Positions 46,311 through 55,762 of a DNA stretch of 64,000 nucleotides are shown one piece after another. A program made the position numbers and the translations under genes. Source of the DNA: Burkholderia sp. WSM2230 (GTDB lineage Bacteria; Pseudomonadota; Gammaproteobacteria; Burkholderiales; Burkholderiaceae); contig NZ_AXAJ01000002.1 in the NCBI RefSeq assembly GCF_000472445.1, positions 1-64,000 on the forward strand, in the 5' to 3' direction. The notes below the pieces were generated by a model. The model made no database searches. It was not told the origin of the DNA and saw only the letters and a list, made by a program, of their open reading frames with translations. Each line of letters starts with the position of its first letter. Position 1 is the first letter of the stretch.

Positions 46311-47294
46311 ATGATAGCGAAAATCAATGGCGACCGGGCACTTGCGCTCGCTCGTGACGTGCTCGACATCGAAGCGGACGCCGTGCGCGCGCTTCGCGAT
46401 CAACTCGACGGCGCCTTCGTCGGGGCGGTCGACTTCATCCTGGGTTGCCGTGGGCGCGTGGTCGTCTCCGGCATCGGCAAATCGGGGCATGTGGCTCGCA
46501 AGCTCGCGGCCACGCTCGCTAGCACGGGCACACCGGCGTTCTTCGTGCATCCGGCAGAAGCAAGCCATGGCGACCTCGGCATGGTTACCGCCGACGACGT
46601 ATTCCTCGCGCTATCCAATTCCGGTGAAACCGAAGAACTGGTGGCTATCCTGCCGCTCATCAAACGGCTTGGCGCCAAGCTCATTGCGATGACCGGACGC
46701 CCGTCGTCGAGCCTTGCAAAACTCGCCGACGTGCATCTGAATTCGGGCGTCGCCAAAGAAGCCTGTCCGATGAATCTTGCGCCCACCGCGAGCACGACCG
46801 CGGCGCTCGCGCTCGGTGACGCCCTTGCGGTCGCGGTGCTCGACGCGCGCGGTTTCGGCCGCGACGACTTCGCGCGCTCGCATCCTGGCGGCGCGCTCGG
46901 CCGGCGTCTGCTCACGTATGTGAGCGACGTGATGCGCACCGGCGACCAGGTGCCAAAGGTCACGCCCGAGGCAACCGTGCGCGATGCGCTCTTCCAGTTG
47001 ACTGCCAAGCGCATGGGCATGACCGCAATCGTCGATAGCGAAGACCGCGTGAAAGGCATTTTCACCGACGGCGACTTGCGCCGCGTGCTCGAGCGCGACG
47101 GCGATTTCCGCGCGCTGTCCATCGCCGCCGTCATGACGGCCGACCCGCGCACCATCGGTCCGGATCATCTCGCGGTTGAAGCCGTGGAACTGATGGAGCG
47201 GCATCGCATCAATCAGATGCTGGTCGTCGACGAAGCGGGCAAGCTGATCGGCGCGCTCAACATGCACGACCTGTTCTCGAAGAAGGTGATCTGA
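46311..47294 (+). CDS. kdsD: Arabinose-5-phosphate isomerase
   Basis: A 327-residue enzyme that converts ribulose-5-phosphate to arabinose-5-phosphate, the first step to Kdo of LPS. An N-terminal SIS domain (about residues 40-175; VVSGIGKSGHVARKLAATLASTG, ALSNSGETEEL, HPGGALGRRL) is followed by two CBS modules (205-325). ATG 46311 has no Shine-Dalgarno but sits just after a -10-like box; the longer frame from 46245 gives an N-terminus unlike the family. Its stop overlaps the kdsC start by one base. First gene of the Kdo-Lpt-rpoN cluster. Confidence 0.96.
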   Translation: MIAKINGDRALALARDVLDIEADAVRALRDQLDGAFVGAVDFILGCRGRVVVSGIGKSGHVARKLAATLASTGTPAFFVHPAEASHGDLGMVTADDVFLALSNSGETEELVAILPLIKRLGAKLIAMTGRPSSSLAKLADVHLNSGVAKEACPMNLAPTASTTAALALGDALAVAVLDARGFGRDDFARSHPGGALGRRLLTYVSDVMRTGDQVPKVTPEATVRDALFQLTAKRMGMTAIVDSEDRVKGIFTDGDLRRVLERDGDFRALSIAAVMTADPRTIGPDHLAVEAVELMERHRINQMLVVDEAGKLIGALNMHDLFSKKVI

Positions 47295-47854
47295 TGGCCG
47301 TCGCGCCCCCTACCGCTACCGAACGCGCGAGCCGCGTGAAGCTGATGATTTTCGACGTCGACGGCGTGCTGACCGACGGCGGCCTGCTGTTCACGGCGGA
47401 AGGCGACACGATGAAGGGCTTCAATTCCATGGACGGCCACGGCATGAAGCTGCTGCGCCAGGCCGGCATTGAAACCGCGATCATCACCGGGCGCAAGTCG
47501 GGCATCGTCGCGGCGCGCGCGAAAGAAATGCATATCACCCACGTGTATCAGGGCGTCGATAACAAGCCGCAAGCCTTCGCGGACCTGCTTCAAGCCACCG
47601 GCATGAGCGCCGAACAATGCGGCTACATGGGCGACGACTGGGTCGATCTCGGCGTAATGCTGAAGGTGGGCTTCGCGGCGGCGCCGGCCAATTCGCATCC
47701 TGAGGTGATCGCACGGGCACATTGGGTCAGCGAGGCGCGCGGCGGTCACGGCGCAGCGCGCGAAGTGTGCGACACCCTGCTGCGCGCGCAGCACAAGTAC
47801 GAGGCGCTGCTCGCGGCCGCCTGTAGCGGCGAACAGCGGGGCCTCGTCGGATGA
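47294..47854 (+). CDS. kdsC: 3-deoxy-D-manno-octulosonate 8-phosphate phosphatase
   Basis: A 186-residue tetrameric C0-type HAD phosphatase that dephosphorylates Kdo-8-phosphate to Kdo. The catalytic Asp21 and Asp23 lie in FDVDGVLTDG, and ITGRKSGIV and MGDDWVDLGVM are HAD motifs II and IV. There is no cap domain, as expected for KdsC. Start and stop overlap the neighbours kdsD (one base) and lptC (four bases), so the three are translationally coupled. Confidence 0.96.
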   Translation: MAVAPPTATERASRVKLMIFDVDGVLTDGGLLFTAEGDTMKGFNSMDGHGMKLLRQAGIETAIITGRKSGIVAARAKEMHITHVYQGVDNKPQAFADLLQATGMSAEQCGYMGDDWVDLGVMLKVGFAAAPANSHPEVIARAHWVSEARGGHGAAREVCDTLLRAQHKYEALLAAACSGEQRGLVG

Positions 47855-48462
47855 ATAACCAGTTTCGCCTCACTTCGCTCATTCCGCTCGTCGCAATGGC
47901 CGCCCTCGCGGGCATCACGTGGTGGCTGCTGCAAGCCACGCTGCCGCGGCAAAACGAAGGCGCGGTGCGTCCCAAAGAGCATACGCCGGACTACTTCGCC
48001 GACAACTTCTCGGTTTCGGAACTCGATCAGTCGGGCTCGACGCAGTACCGCCTGACCGCGCAGTCGCTGATTCACTACGAAGACGACGAACTCAGCGATC
48101 TGGTCAAGCCCGCCATGCGCGCGTTCCAGCCGGGCAAGCCGGTTGTTACCGCGACTGGCGACACAGGCAAGGTGAACGGCGACGCGTCCATCGTCGACCT
48201 GTACGGCAACGCCCGCATCCTGCGCTCGGCAGGCTATGGCGATCCGCAGATGCAGGCCGATTCCGAGCATTTCCGCGTGCTCGTGAACGACGATGTGATC
48301 GAGACAGAAAAGCCGGTTAAACTTCAGCGCGGCATGTCCGTGATGACTGCCAGCGGCATGAATTACAACAACGTCACCCGGGTGATGCAGCTCTTCGGCA
48401 ATGTGAAAGGCGCCATCGCCGCGTCCGACGCCGGCGGCAGCTCGCCCAAGCAACCCGGGTAA
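47851..48462 (+). CDS. lptC: LPS export ABC transporter periplasmic protein LptC
   Basis: A 203-residue bitopic protein with an N-terminal membrane helix (about residues 8-28; SLIPLVAMAALAGITWWLLQ) and a periplasmic beta-jellyroll. PDYFADNFSVSELDQSG and YRLTAQSLIHYEDDELSDL are family words. It receives LPS from LptB2FG and hands it to LptA. It overlaps kdsC by four bases and precedes lptA by 21 bases. Confidence 0.94.
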   Translation: MNNQFRLTSLIPLVAMAALAGITWWLLQATLPRQNEGAVRPKEHTPDYFADNFSVSELDQSGSTQYRLTAQSLIHYEDDELSDLVKPAMRAFQPGKPVVTATGDTGKVNGDASIVDLYGNARILRSAGYGDPQMQADSEHFRVLVNDDVIETEKPVKLQRGMSVMTASGMNYNNVTRVMQLFGNVKGAIAASDAGGSSPKQPG

Positions 48463-48483
48463 ATCCATTCCAGGCGTGACTGC

Positions 48484-49155
48484 ATGAACGAATCGTTCCC
48501 CCGTTTTGATACCGGCCGCTCGCGCACCCTGTCCGCGTGCCGCGCCGCACTCGCTGCGCTGCTGGTCGCGTTGCCGCTCGCCGGCTTCGCGCCGCTCGCG
48601 CACGCGGACCGCGCCGACAAGGACAAGCCGCTCAACATCGAAGCGGACAACATGACTTACGACGACCTCAAGCAGGTCAACATCTTCACCGGCCATGTGG
48701 TCGCCACCAAGGGCACAATCGTGATCAAGGCCGACCGTGTCGAAGTGACGCAAGACCCGCAGGGCTATCAGTACGCGACCGGCACGTCGAGCGGCGCCAA
48801 CCTGTCGTATTTCCGCCAGAAGCGCGAGGGCCTCGACGAATACATCGAAGGCACGGCCGTTCGTATCGACTACGACGGCAAGCAGGATCTGACCACGCTC
48901 ACCACGAATGCAACCGTCAAGCGCCTGCAAGGCCTTTCGACGGTGATGGACCAGGTGCACGGCAGCGTCATCACCTATGACGGCCAGAAAGACTTCTATA
49001 CCGCGAAGGCAGGCAAGGACGTTGCCGGCCCGGGCAACCCGACCGGCCGCGTGCGCGCCATGCTGTCGCCGCGCAACGGCGGCGCCGCGCCGCTGAACGG
49101 CGCGTCGGCCACGCTCGCGCCGTCCACCACGATTCAGGGAGCGCCGAATCAGTGA
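48484..49155 (+). CDS. lptA: LPS transport periplasmic protein LptA
   Basis: A 223-residue periplasmic protein. The signal peptide ends LAHA (near residue 40). The body (KPLNIEADNMTYDDLKQVNIFTGHVVATKGT; ADRVEVTQDPQGYQYATGTSS) is the OstA-like jellyroll that polymerises into the bridge carrying LPS to LptDE. The C-terminus is a low-complexity Ala/Pro/Asn tail. Its stop overlaps the GTG start of lptB. Confidence 0.95.
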   Translation: MNESFPRFDTGRSRTLSACRAALAALLVALPLAGFAPLAHADRADKDKPLNIEADNMTYDDLKQVNIFTGHVVATKGTIVIKADRVEVTQDPQGYQYATGTSSGANLSYFRQKREGLDEYIEGTAVRIDYDGKQDLTTLTTNATVKRLQGLSTVMDQVHGSVITYDGQKDFYTAKAGKDVAGPGNPTGRVRAMLSPRNGGAAPLNGASATLAPSTTIQGAPNQ

Positions 49156-49937
49156 GTACCTCCGCGTCCCTCCCCCATCGCAAGCCGGCCGGCACCAGTA
49201 GTTCGCTGGTCGTACGGAATCTGAAAAAGCGCTACGGTTCGCGCACGGTCGTCAAAGACGTTTCTCTCGATGTGAAAAGCGGCGAAGTGGTCGGCCTGCT
49301 CGGCCCGAACGGTGCGGGCAAGACCACGTCGTTCTATATGATCGTCGGCCTCGTGCCGCTCGACGCCGGCGAAATCGACCTGGACGGCAAGTCGATCAGC
49401 CTGCTGCCCATCCACAAGCGTGCTTCGCTCGGGCTTTCGTATCTGCCGCAGGAAGCTTCCGTGTTCCGCAAGCTTTCCGTCGAGGAAAACATTCGCGCGG
49501 TGCTGCAACTCCAGCACGAGGAAAACGGCAAGCGCCTGTCCAAAGAGGCGATCACGAGCCGTACCGAAGCGCTGCTCGACGAGCTGCAAATCGCGCATCT
49601 GCGTGAAAACCCGGCGCTTTCGCTGTCGGGCGGCGAACGCCGCCGGGTGGAAATCGCGCGGGCGCTCGCCACCAACCCGAGCTTCATTCTGCTCGACGAA
49701 CCGTTCGCGGGCGTCGACCCGATCGCGGTGCTGGAAATCCAGAAGATCGTCAAATTTCTGAAGCAGCGCAATATTGGCGTGCTAATCACCGATCACAACG
49801 TGCGCGAAACGCTCGGCATCTGCGATCACGCGTACATCATCAGCGACGGCAGCGTGCTCGCGGCCGGCGCGCCGAGCGAAATCATCGAAAACGAAAGCGT
49901 GCGGCGCGTCTATCTGGGCGAGCATTTCCGCATGTAA
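49152..49937 (+). CDS. lptB: LPS export ABC transporter ATP-binding protein LptB
   Basis: A 261-residue cytoplasmic ATPase of the LptB2FG complex. It shows Walker A GPNGAGKTTS, the signature LSGGERRRVEIARAL, Walker B LLDEPFAGVDP and the H-loop ITDHNV. LNLKKRYGS-like NLKKRYGSRTV begins the domain after a short hydrophilic lead. Start is GTG 49152, overlapping the lptA stop by four bases. The lptF and lptG genes are not in this window. It is followed by rpoN after 175 bases. Confidence 0.96.
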   Translation: MSTSASLPHRKPAGTSSSLVVRNLKKRYGSRTVVKDVSLDVKSGEVVGLLGPNGAGKTTSFYMIVGLVPLDAGEIDLDGKSISLLPIHKRASLGLSYLPQEASVFRKLSVEENIRAVLQLQHEENGKRLSKEAITSRTEALLDELQIAHLRENPALSLSGGERRRVEIARALATNPSFILLDEPFAGVDPIAVLEIQKIVKFLKQRNIGVLITDHNVRETLGICDHAYIISDGSVLAAGAPSEIIENESVRRVYLGEHFRM

Positions 49938-50052
49938 GCGCACCGGGAAACGGCGGCGCCGCGCGCTGCCGCCCGTTTGCGGTCGTTGTCCTGTGCGTGT
50001 TCGAGCGGGGCGGCTCGCGCCCCGGCGCCGCCGGAAGCGGACGCATATGTAA

Positions 50053-50066
50053 TTGCGAATTCGCAA
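50053..50066. promoter_or_regulatory. 14-bp perfect palindrome upstream of rpoN
   Basis: TTGCGAATTCGCAA lies 46 bases before the rpoN start in the lptB-rpoN gap. A -10-like TACAAT (50092-50097) follows it. It could be an operator for rpoN, though no known consensus is matched. Confidence 0.4.
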
Positions 50067-50112
50067 GGTATCGCGGTCGTGGCAAACTCTCTACAATGAA
50101 TCTGAACTTGCC

Positions 50113-51630
50113 ATGAAAGCCAGCCTCCAACTTCGCCTATCGCAGCATCTTGCGTTGACCCCGCAACTGCAGCAGTCCATCCGGCTGCTTCAGCTGTCCA
50201 CGCTCGAACTGCAGCAGGAAGTGGCAACGGCGATCTCGCAGAATCCGCTGCTCGAAAACGAGGACGACTGGATCGCGAGCCCGCTTCGCGTCGCGGCCGA
50301 CGGCTCGCTGATCGCGCAGGCGCCCGGCTCGGCCACGCCGCCCGACCAGATGGGCGGCAACGGCTCGTCATCGTCCACAAGCAGTAGCGAGCGCTCGGAT
50401 AGCGGCGAGCCGCAAAGTGTGGACGAGTACAACGGCCTTGCCGGCGACGGCAACGGCGACGCGTCGCAATGGAACCTCGACGACTACGGCCGCTCCGGCA
50501 ACGCCTCCGACGACGACGACCTGCCGCCGCTGCAAATTCACGAGTCGAGTACTTCGCTGCGTGACCACCTGATGGCGCAATTGCGCGTGACCCAGGCCGG
50601 TCAGCGCGACCGCGCGCTTGTCACCTTCCTGATCGAGTCGCTCGACGACGATGGCTACCTTGCCGCCACTCTCGAAGAAGTGCTCGCGGACCTGCCCGAA
50701 GAACTCGAAGTCGATCTCGACGAGCTGAACGCGGCACTCGCGCTGCTGCACAGCTTCGACCCGGCCGGCGTCGGTGCGCGCTCCGCGTCCGAATGCCTCA
50801 AGCTGCAATTGTTGCGGCTCGAGCCCTCGCCCACGCGCGCGTTGGCGCTCGACATCGTTGCCCATTATCTGGAACTGCTCGCCGCGCGCGATTTCACGCG
50901 TCTGCGCAAGCATTTAAAAGCCAGCGACGACGACCTGCGCGCCGCGCACGCGCTGATCCGCTCGCTCGAACCGTTCCCCGGCGCTGCATACGGCAAACCC
51001 GAGGCGGACTACGTCGTGCCGGACATCATGGTGCGCAAAACCGCCCAGGGCTGGCAGGCCGAACTGAATCCCGAGGTGGTGCCGAAGCTGCGCATCAACC
51101 ACCTGTATGCCAACATTCTGCGCAATAACCGGGGCGATCCGGGCAGCGGTTCGTTGCGCCAGCAACTGCAGGAAGCGCGCTGGCTGATCAAGAATATTCA
51201 GCAGCGTTTCGAAACAATCCTGCGGGTCGCGCAAGCCATTGTCGAGCGTCAAAAGAGCTTTTTTGTGCATGGCGAAATTGCCATGCGCCCCTTGGTTTTG
51301 CGGGAAATTGCTGATACGCTGGGCCTACACGAGTCAACTGTCTCGCGTGTGACAACCGGTAAGTACATGCTCACCCCGTTTGGGACGCTTGAGTTCAAGT
51401 ACTTCTTCGGTTCGCATGTTTCGACGGATACGGGCGGCGCGGCGTCTTCAACAGCCATTCGCGCGCTCATCAAGCAACTGATAGGAGCGGAAAACGCAAA
51501 AACGCCTCTCTCAGACAGCCGCATAGCCGAACTGCTGGCGGAACAGGGCTTCGTGGTCGCACGGCGCACCGTGGCGAAATATCGCGAAGCGCTCAGAATC
51601 CCGGCAGTCAACCTGCGCAAGTCTCTGTAG
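50113..51630 (+). CDS. rpoN: RNA polymerase sigma-54 factor
   Basis: A 505-residue sigma-54. Region I is the Gln/Leu-rich N-terminus ([27 protein letters not shown]) that contacts activators. An acidic, Ser-rich region II follows (about residues 55-135). Region III holds the core-binding part, a helix-turn-helix ([14 protein letters not shown]) and the RpoN box ([12 protein letters not shown]), which reads the -24 element. ATG 50113 (MKASLQL) is chosen. It lies between lptB and hpf, the usual proteobacterial order. Confidence 0.97.
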   Translation: MKASLQLRLSQHLALTPQLQQSIRLLQLSTLELQQEVATAISQNPLLENEDDWIASPLRVAADGSLIAQAPGSATPPDQMGGNGSSSSTSSSERSDSGEPQSVDEYNGLAGDGNGDASQWNLDDYGRSGNASDDDDLPPLQIHESSTSLRDHLMAQLRVTQAGQRDRALVTFLIESLDDDGYLAATLEEVLADLPEELEVDLDELNAALALLHSFDPAGVGARSASECLKLQLLRLEPSPTRALALDIVAHYLELLAARDFTRLRKHLKASDDDLRAAHALIRSLEPFPGAAYGKPEADYVVPDIMVRKTAQGWQAELNPEVVPKLRINHLYANILRNNRGDPGSGSLRQQLQEARWLIKNIQQRFETILRVAQAIVERQKSFFVHGEIAMRPLVLREIADTLGLHESTVSRVTTGKYMLTPFGTLEFKYFFGSHVSTDTGGAASSTAIRALIKQLIGAENAKTPLSDSRIAELLAEQGFVVARRTVAKYREALRIPAVNLRKSL

Positions 51631-51801
51631 CCCGTCGCCTTCCGTGGCGGGCATTTACCGGCCGCTCCGCAAGTTGGCGGACAGGCCGGCCGATGCGACC
51701 TGCCAGAAGTCAGTCACCGGGGGGCGACTCAGGCAAGCCGACAGATCGACCGGACCTTCGTCATCGTGCGGAACAAGCGGCCACTAGCTTGGAGAAGCAC
51801 T

Positions 51802-52158
51802 ATGAATCTGCAGATCAGTGGACACCACCTCGAAGTTACGCCTGCGTTGCGCGAATACGTGATCTCCAAATTGGATAGGGTGCTAAGACATTTCGATCAG
51901 GTCATCGACGGCAGTGTGGTCCTCTCGGTCGACAACCACAAGGAAAAGGAAAAGCGGCAAAAGGTTGAAATCAACCTGCATCTGAAGGGCAAAGACATTT
52001 TTGTCGAGAGCTGCGACAGCGACCTCTACGCTGCGATCGATCTGATGATCGACAAGCTTGACCGGCAAGTGATACGCCACAAGGATCGCCTGCAAGGCCA
52101 TCAGCACGAAGCGATCAAGTATCAACCGGCACCGCAACTGGACGTGCCGCCGCAGTAA
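51802..52158 (+). CDS. hpf: Ribosome hibernation-promoting factor (short HPF)
   Basis: A 118-residue short-type HPF/YfiA protein that binds the 30S decoding centre and promotes 100S dimers in stationary phase. [24 protein letters not shown] and [31 protein letters not shown] are its two helical-sheet halves. GGAGAAG precedes the ATG. It lies 171 bases after rpoN and is closed by a strong terminator, so readthrough to ptsN is limited. Confidence 0.95.
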   Translation: MNLQISGHHLEVTPALREYVISKLDRVLRHFDQVIDGSVVLSVDNHKEKEKRQKVEINLHLKGKDIFVESCDSDLYAAIDLMIDKLDRQVIRHKDRLQGHQHEAIKYQPAPQLDVPPQ

Positions 52159-52195
52159 GCGAATTCACAAGAACTGCTTCAGTTCGCCTGCCCGA

Positions 52196-52220
52196 AACCG
52201 CCCGCATCCGGGCGGTTTTT
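52196..52220 (+). terminator. Intrinsic terminator after hpf
   Basis: AACCGCCCG (52196-52204) pairs with CGGGCGGTT (52209-52217) around a four-base loop and is followed by a T-run to 52220. It separates rpoN-hpf from ptsN-hprK-rapZ. Confidence 0.9.
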
Positions 52221-52316
52221 CGTTGGGGCTTTCATTGCGATCCGCGTTTGCGAATCCCGAAGAAAGAACCTATTACGCATTGATGGCGCGCCGCACCATA
52301 GGCCGTCGCCCTGTTC

Positions 52317-52391
52317 TATAATGTTCCGGTTACCATCGGGGTCTAGCTCGCACAAAGGCGGTCTGCCGGAGTCCTGTGCTTTCGGACTCCG
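52317..52391 (+). promoter_or_regulatory. Promoter -10 box and leader hairpin ahead of ptsN
   Basis: A perfect TATAAT (52317-52322) lies 157 bases before ptsN; the -35 region (near 52294-52299) is weak. Downstream, CGGAGTCC (52367-52374) pairs fully with GGACTCCG (52384-52391) around a nine-base loop, without a T-run. The hairpin would lie in the 5' leader of the ptsN mRNA. Function is inferred from position only. Confidence 0.45.
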
Positions 52392-52478
52392 ACGTACGTC
52401 GCCGTGAGCATCAAACGAATGGAACGCCAATCAAACGCCCCAGCGAGGAGAACCCAGGCCACGTTTTCGCCTGTCAAC

Positions 52479-52934
52479 ATGAATCGTTTAGCCAAATTTC
52501 TTCCCCTCGAGAACGTCGTCGTCGGACTATCGGTCACCAGCAAAAAGCGCGTGTTCGAGCAAGCGGGCCTGATCTTCGAGAACCAGAACGGCATCGCCCG
52601 CAGCACGGTCACAGACAATCTGTTTGCGCGCGAACGCCTCGGATCCACGGGGCTCGGCGAAGGCGTCGCGATTCCGCACGGCCGGATCAAAGGGCTCAAG
52701 CAGCCGCTCGCCGCATTTGTCCGCCTGGCCGAACCCATTCCCTTCGAATCGCCCGACGGTCAGCCGGTTTCGCTGCTCATCTTCCTGCTCGTGCCCGAAC
52801 AGGCCACGCAGCAGCACCTCGAAATTCTTTCGGAAATCGCGCAACTGCTGTCCGATCGCGAGGCACGCGAGCGCCTGCATACGGAAGAAGACCGCGAATC
52901 ATTGCATCGCCTGCTCACTCAGTGGCAACCTTGA
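52479..52934 (+). CDS. ptsN: Nitrogen PTS EIIA component PtsN
   Basis: A 151-residue EIIA(Ntr). The phosphorylated histidine is His67 in GVAIPHGRI, and the fold-specific LPLENVVVGLSVTSKKRVFEQ opens the protein. In the PTS(Ntr) chain it takes phosphate from NPr and regulates potassium transport and other targets. ATG 52479 (MNRLAKF) is chosen. The next gene, hprK, encodes a kinase that modifies HPr or NPr-type proteins, which fits a common regulatory unit. Confidence 0.95.
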   Translation: MNRLAKFLPLENVVVGLSVTSKKRVFEQAGLIFENQNGIARSTVTDNLFARERLGSTGLGEGVAIPHGRIKGLKQPLAAFVRLAEPIPFESPDGQPVSLLIFLLVPEQATQQHLEILSEIAQLLSDREARERLHTEEDRESLHRLLTQWQP

Positions 52935-53073
52935 TGCAGCGGCGGTTATCCGCACGCCGCCTATCTGCACGCCCAACCGGGCGCGTGCGGGTACAGCCAG
53001 GCCCGGCTCACGGCCCGCGTTAGCGCGGCCAGCGCTGTGTCCGGCAAGCGGCCAACACTGGAGTCACTGACTC

Positions 53074-54042
53074 ATGGATACGTCCAGCATCAACGCCCAG
53101 AGCATTTTCGACGATAACGCCGCCACGCTGAAATTGAGCTGGCTGACGGGGCATGAAGGCTGGGAACGCGGCTTTTCTTCGGAATCGGTCGCGAATGCCA
53201 CGTCGAGCGCCGACCTCGTCGGCCACTTGAACCTGATCCACCCGAACCGGATCCAGGTGCTCGGCGACGCCGAAATCGACTACTACAAACGCCAGACCGA
53301 CGAAGACCGCTCGCGCCACATGGCCGAGCTGATCGCGCTGGAACCGCCGTTCCTGGTGGTGGCAGGCGGCGTTGCCGCGCCGCCGGAACTGGTGCTGCGC
53401 TGCACGCGCTCGTCCACACCGCTATTCACCACGCCAATGTCGGCGGCCGCGGTGATCGACAGCCTGCGTCTTTACATGTCGCGCATTCTCGCGCCACGCG
53501 CCACGCTGCACGGCGTGTTCATGGACATCCTCGGCATGGGCGTGCTGCTCACCGGCGACTCGGGCCTCGGCAAAAGCGAGCTTGGCCTCGAACTGATCAG
53601 CCGCGGCCATGGCCTCGTCGCCGACGACGCCGTGGACTTCGTGCGCCTCGGTCCGGACTTCGTAGAAGGTCGTTGCCCGCCGCTCTTGCAGAATCTGCTG
53701 GAAGTGCGTGGCCTCGGCCTGCTCGACATCAAGACGATTTTCGGTGAAACCGCCGTGCGCCGGAAAATGAAGCTGAAGCTGATCGTGCAACTGGTGCGCC
53801 GTCCTGACGGCGAGTTCCAGCGGCTGCCGCTGGAGAGCCAAACCGTCGACGTACTGGGGCTGCCCATCAGCAAGGTAACGATCCAGGTTGCGGCCGGCCG
53901 CAACCTCGCGGTGCTGGTCGAAGCCGCCGTGCGCAACACGATCCTGCAATTGCGCGGCATCGATACACTGCGCGATTTCATGGATCGCCAGCGTCTCGCC
54001 ATGCAGGATCCGGATAGCCAGTTTCCCGGCAAACTCATCTGA
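53074..54042 (+). CDS. hprK: HPr kinase/phosphorylase
   Basis: A 322-residue enzyme that phosphorylates and dephosphorylates a regulatory serine of HPr-like proteins. The C-terminal catalytic domain has the P-loop [21 protein letters not shown] (about residues 150-170) and the HprK signature near [20 protein letters not shown]. The N-terminal half is the less conserved ribosome-fold domain. GGAG precedes the ATG. It lies between ptsN and rapZ, as in most betaproteobacteria. Confidence 0.95.
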   Translation: MDTSSINAQSIFDDNAATLKLSWLTGHEGWERGFSSESVANATSSADLVGHLNLIHPNRIQVLGDAEIDYYKRQTDEDRSRHMAELIALEPPFLVVAGGVAAPPELVLRCTRSSTPLFTTPMSAAAVIDSLRLYMSRILAPRATLHGVFMDILGMGVLLTGDSGLGKSELGLELISRGHGLVADDAVDFVRLGPDFVEGRCPPLLQNLLEVRGLGLLDIKTIFGETAVRRKMKLKLIVQLVRRPDGEFQRLPLESQTVDVLGLPISKVTIQVAAGRNLAVLVEAAVRNTILQLRGIDTLRDFMDRQRLAMQDPDSQFPGKLI

Positions 54043-54149
54043 GCTGAGCACACTGCCCATGCGCTACTCGCAGCCCTCGCCCACGGCCCGCTGCGGGTAC
54101 GCGCGAAAGGCTCAGATGCTATGATGAAACGGACCGATTTCACGACTCC

Positions 54150-55043
54150 ATGCGCATAATCCTCATCACCGGCATATCCGGCTCCGGCAAGTCCGTCGCG
54201 CTGAACGCGCTCGAGGACGCGGGCTATTACTGCGTCGACAATCTGCCGCCGCGCTTCTTGCCCGAACTCGCGTCCTATCTTGCCGAAGACGGACACGACC
54301 GCCTCGCGGTCGCAATCGACGCCCGTTCCAGCGCGTCGCTCGACGACATGCCGGCCATGATCCGCGACCTGTCGCGGGCCCATGACGTGCGCGTGCTGTT
54401 CCTCAACGCGAGCACGCAGTCGCTGATCCAGCGCTTTTCCGAAACGCGCCGCCGCCATCCGCTGTCGGGCTCCACTGCGCACGATGCGGACGTCGGCCTG
54501 CTCACGTCGCTCGGCGAGGCGATCGAACGGGAACGCGAGCTCGTGGCGGGCCTCGCCGAGTTCGGCCATCAGATCGACACCAGCAATCTGCGCGCGAACG
54601 TGTTGCGCCAATGGGTGAAACGCTTTATCGAGCAGGAGCATGCAGGGCTTGTGCTGATGTTCGAGTCGTTCGGCTTTAAGCGCGGTGTGCCGCTCGACGC
54701 CGATTTCGTATTCGACGTTCGCACGCTGCCGAACCCGTACTACGATCATGAATTGCGCCCACTCACGGGCCTCGACAAACCGGTGATCGATTTTCTCGAC
54801 GCACTGCCGGTGGTGCATGAAATGATCGACGACATTCAGAAGTTTCTCGCTAAATGGCTGCCGCATTTCCGCGACGACAATCGTAGTTATCTGACGGTCG
54901 CGATTGGTTGCACGGGTGGCCAGCACCGCTCGGTGTTCATTGCAGAGACGCTCGCCGCGCGTCTCGCCAATGCAGCGAATGTAATCGTGCGGCACCGCGA
55001 CGCACCGGTCGAAGCCGGCGCGTCATCGAAGTTAGTGGCTTAA
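54150..55043 (+). CDS. rapZ: RNase adapter protein RapZ
   Basis: A 297-residue P-loop protein. Walker [11 protein letters not shown] (residues 8-17) opens the N-terminal kinase-like domain; the C-terminal RNA-binding domain contains [31 protein letters not shown] and [11 protein letters not shown]. In E. coli RapZ directs RNase E to the sRNA GlmZ and thereby controls GlmS; whether this holds here is not known. A -10-like TATGAT (54120-54125) lies just upstream, and the ATG has no strong Shine-Dalgarno. Confidence 0.94.
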   Translation: MRIILITGISGSGKSVALNALEDAGYYCVDNLPPRFLPELASYLAEDGHDRLAVAIDARSSASLDDMPAMIRDLSRAHDVRVLFLNASTQSLIQRFSETRRRHPLSGSTAHDADVGLLTSLGEAIERERELVAGLAEFGHQIDTSNLRANVLRQWVKRFIEQEHAGLVLMFESFGFKRGVPLDADFVFDVRTLPNPYYDHELRPLTGLDKPVIDFLDALPVVHEMIDDIQKFLAKWLPHFRDDNRSYLTVAIGCTGGQHRSVFIAETLAARLANAANVIVRHRDAPVEAGASSKLVA

Positions 55044-55082
55044 CCGGCCGCATCGCGCGGCCTCAACTCGAAGCGTTGCGCC

Positions 55083-55718
55083 ATGTCCTCTACTTCTGCT
55101 GTGCTTGCCGATGTGCCGCTGTTTCCGCTCCACACGGTTCTGTTTCCCGACGGAATCCTGCCGCTGAAAATTTTCGAAGCGCGCTATCTGGATATGGCGC
55201 GCGACTGTCTGCGCGAAAAGACGCCCTTCGGCGTGTGCCTGCTCAAAAGCGGCGCTGAAGTCGCGCGGGAGAACGAGCCTTCGGTGCCCGAATCAATTGG
55301 CTGCCTCGCGGAAATCGACCAATGCGACGTTGAGACTTTCGGCATGCTGCTGATTCGCGCGCGCGGCACGCGGCGCTTCCGGCTGCTGTCGCACCGGGTG
55401 GAAAGCAGCGGCTTGCTCGTTGGGATGGCTGAACCGCTCGGAGAAGATCAGCCGCTCGAAGACAATCAGCAGTTGGCCAAATTCGGCGCATGCGCTGAAG
55501 TGCTCGAGCGGATCATCGCGACAATCCGCGAGCGTGATCCGGAAAGCCTGCCGTTTGCGGAGCCATTCAGACTCGAAGACCCGTCGTGGGTATCGAACCG
55601 TCTCGCCGAAGTGCTGCCGATCGCGCTGCGCGCGCGCCAGAAACTGATGGAAATGCTGGACGCGGGCGCGCGCGTCGAGGTGGTTCATCGTTATATGCAG
55701 CAGCATCAACTGCTTTAG
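55083..55718 (+). CDS. Stand-alone LON N-terminal-domain protein
   Basis: A 211-residue protein consisting only of the LON substrate-binding domain (PUA-like; LFPLHTVLFPDGILPLKIFEARYLDMARDC at residues 10-40), with no ATPase or protease part. Helices fill the C-terminal half. Similar small proteins are widespread in betaproteobacteria and have no known activity; an adaptor or substrate-recognition role is only suggested by the domain. It follows rapZ by 39 bases and converges on mutY. Confidence 0.9.
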   Translation: MSSTSAVLADVPLFPLHTVLFPDGILPLKIFEARYLDMARDCLREKTPFGVCLLKSGAEVARENEPSVPESIGCLAEIDQCDVETFGMLLIRARGTRRFRLLSHRVESSGLLVGMAEPLGEDQPLEDNQQLAKFGACAEVLERIIATIRERDPESLPFAEPFRLEDPSWVSNRLAEVLPIALRARQKLMEMLDAGARVEVVHRYMQQHQLL

Positions 55719-55762
55719 GTTCCAACGACGCCGCCCTCACGACGACGCGCGAACGCGATTCA

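Larger units (their letters stand above)
52159..52478. other. Intergenic region between hpf and ptsN (320 bp)
   Basis: It contains the hpf terminator (52196-52220), a perfect -10 hexamer (52317-52322) and a leader hairpin (52367-52391), each listed separately. An in-frame GTG at 52404 could extend PtsN by 25 residues, but those residues are not family-like. Nothing else was recognised. Confidence 0.6.
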
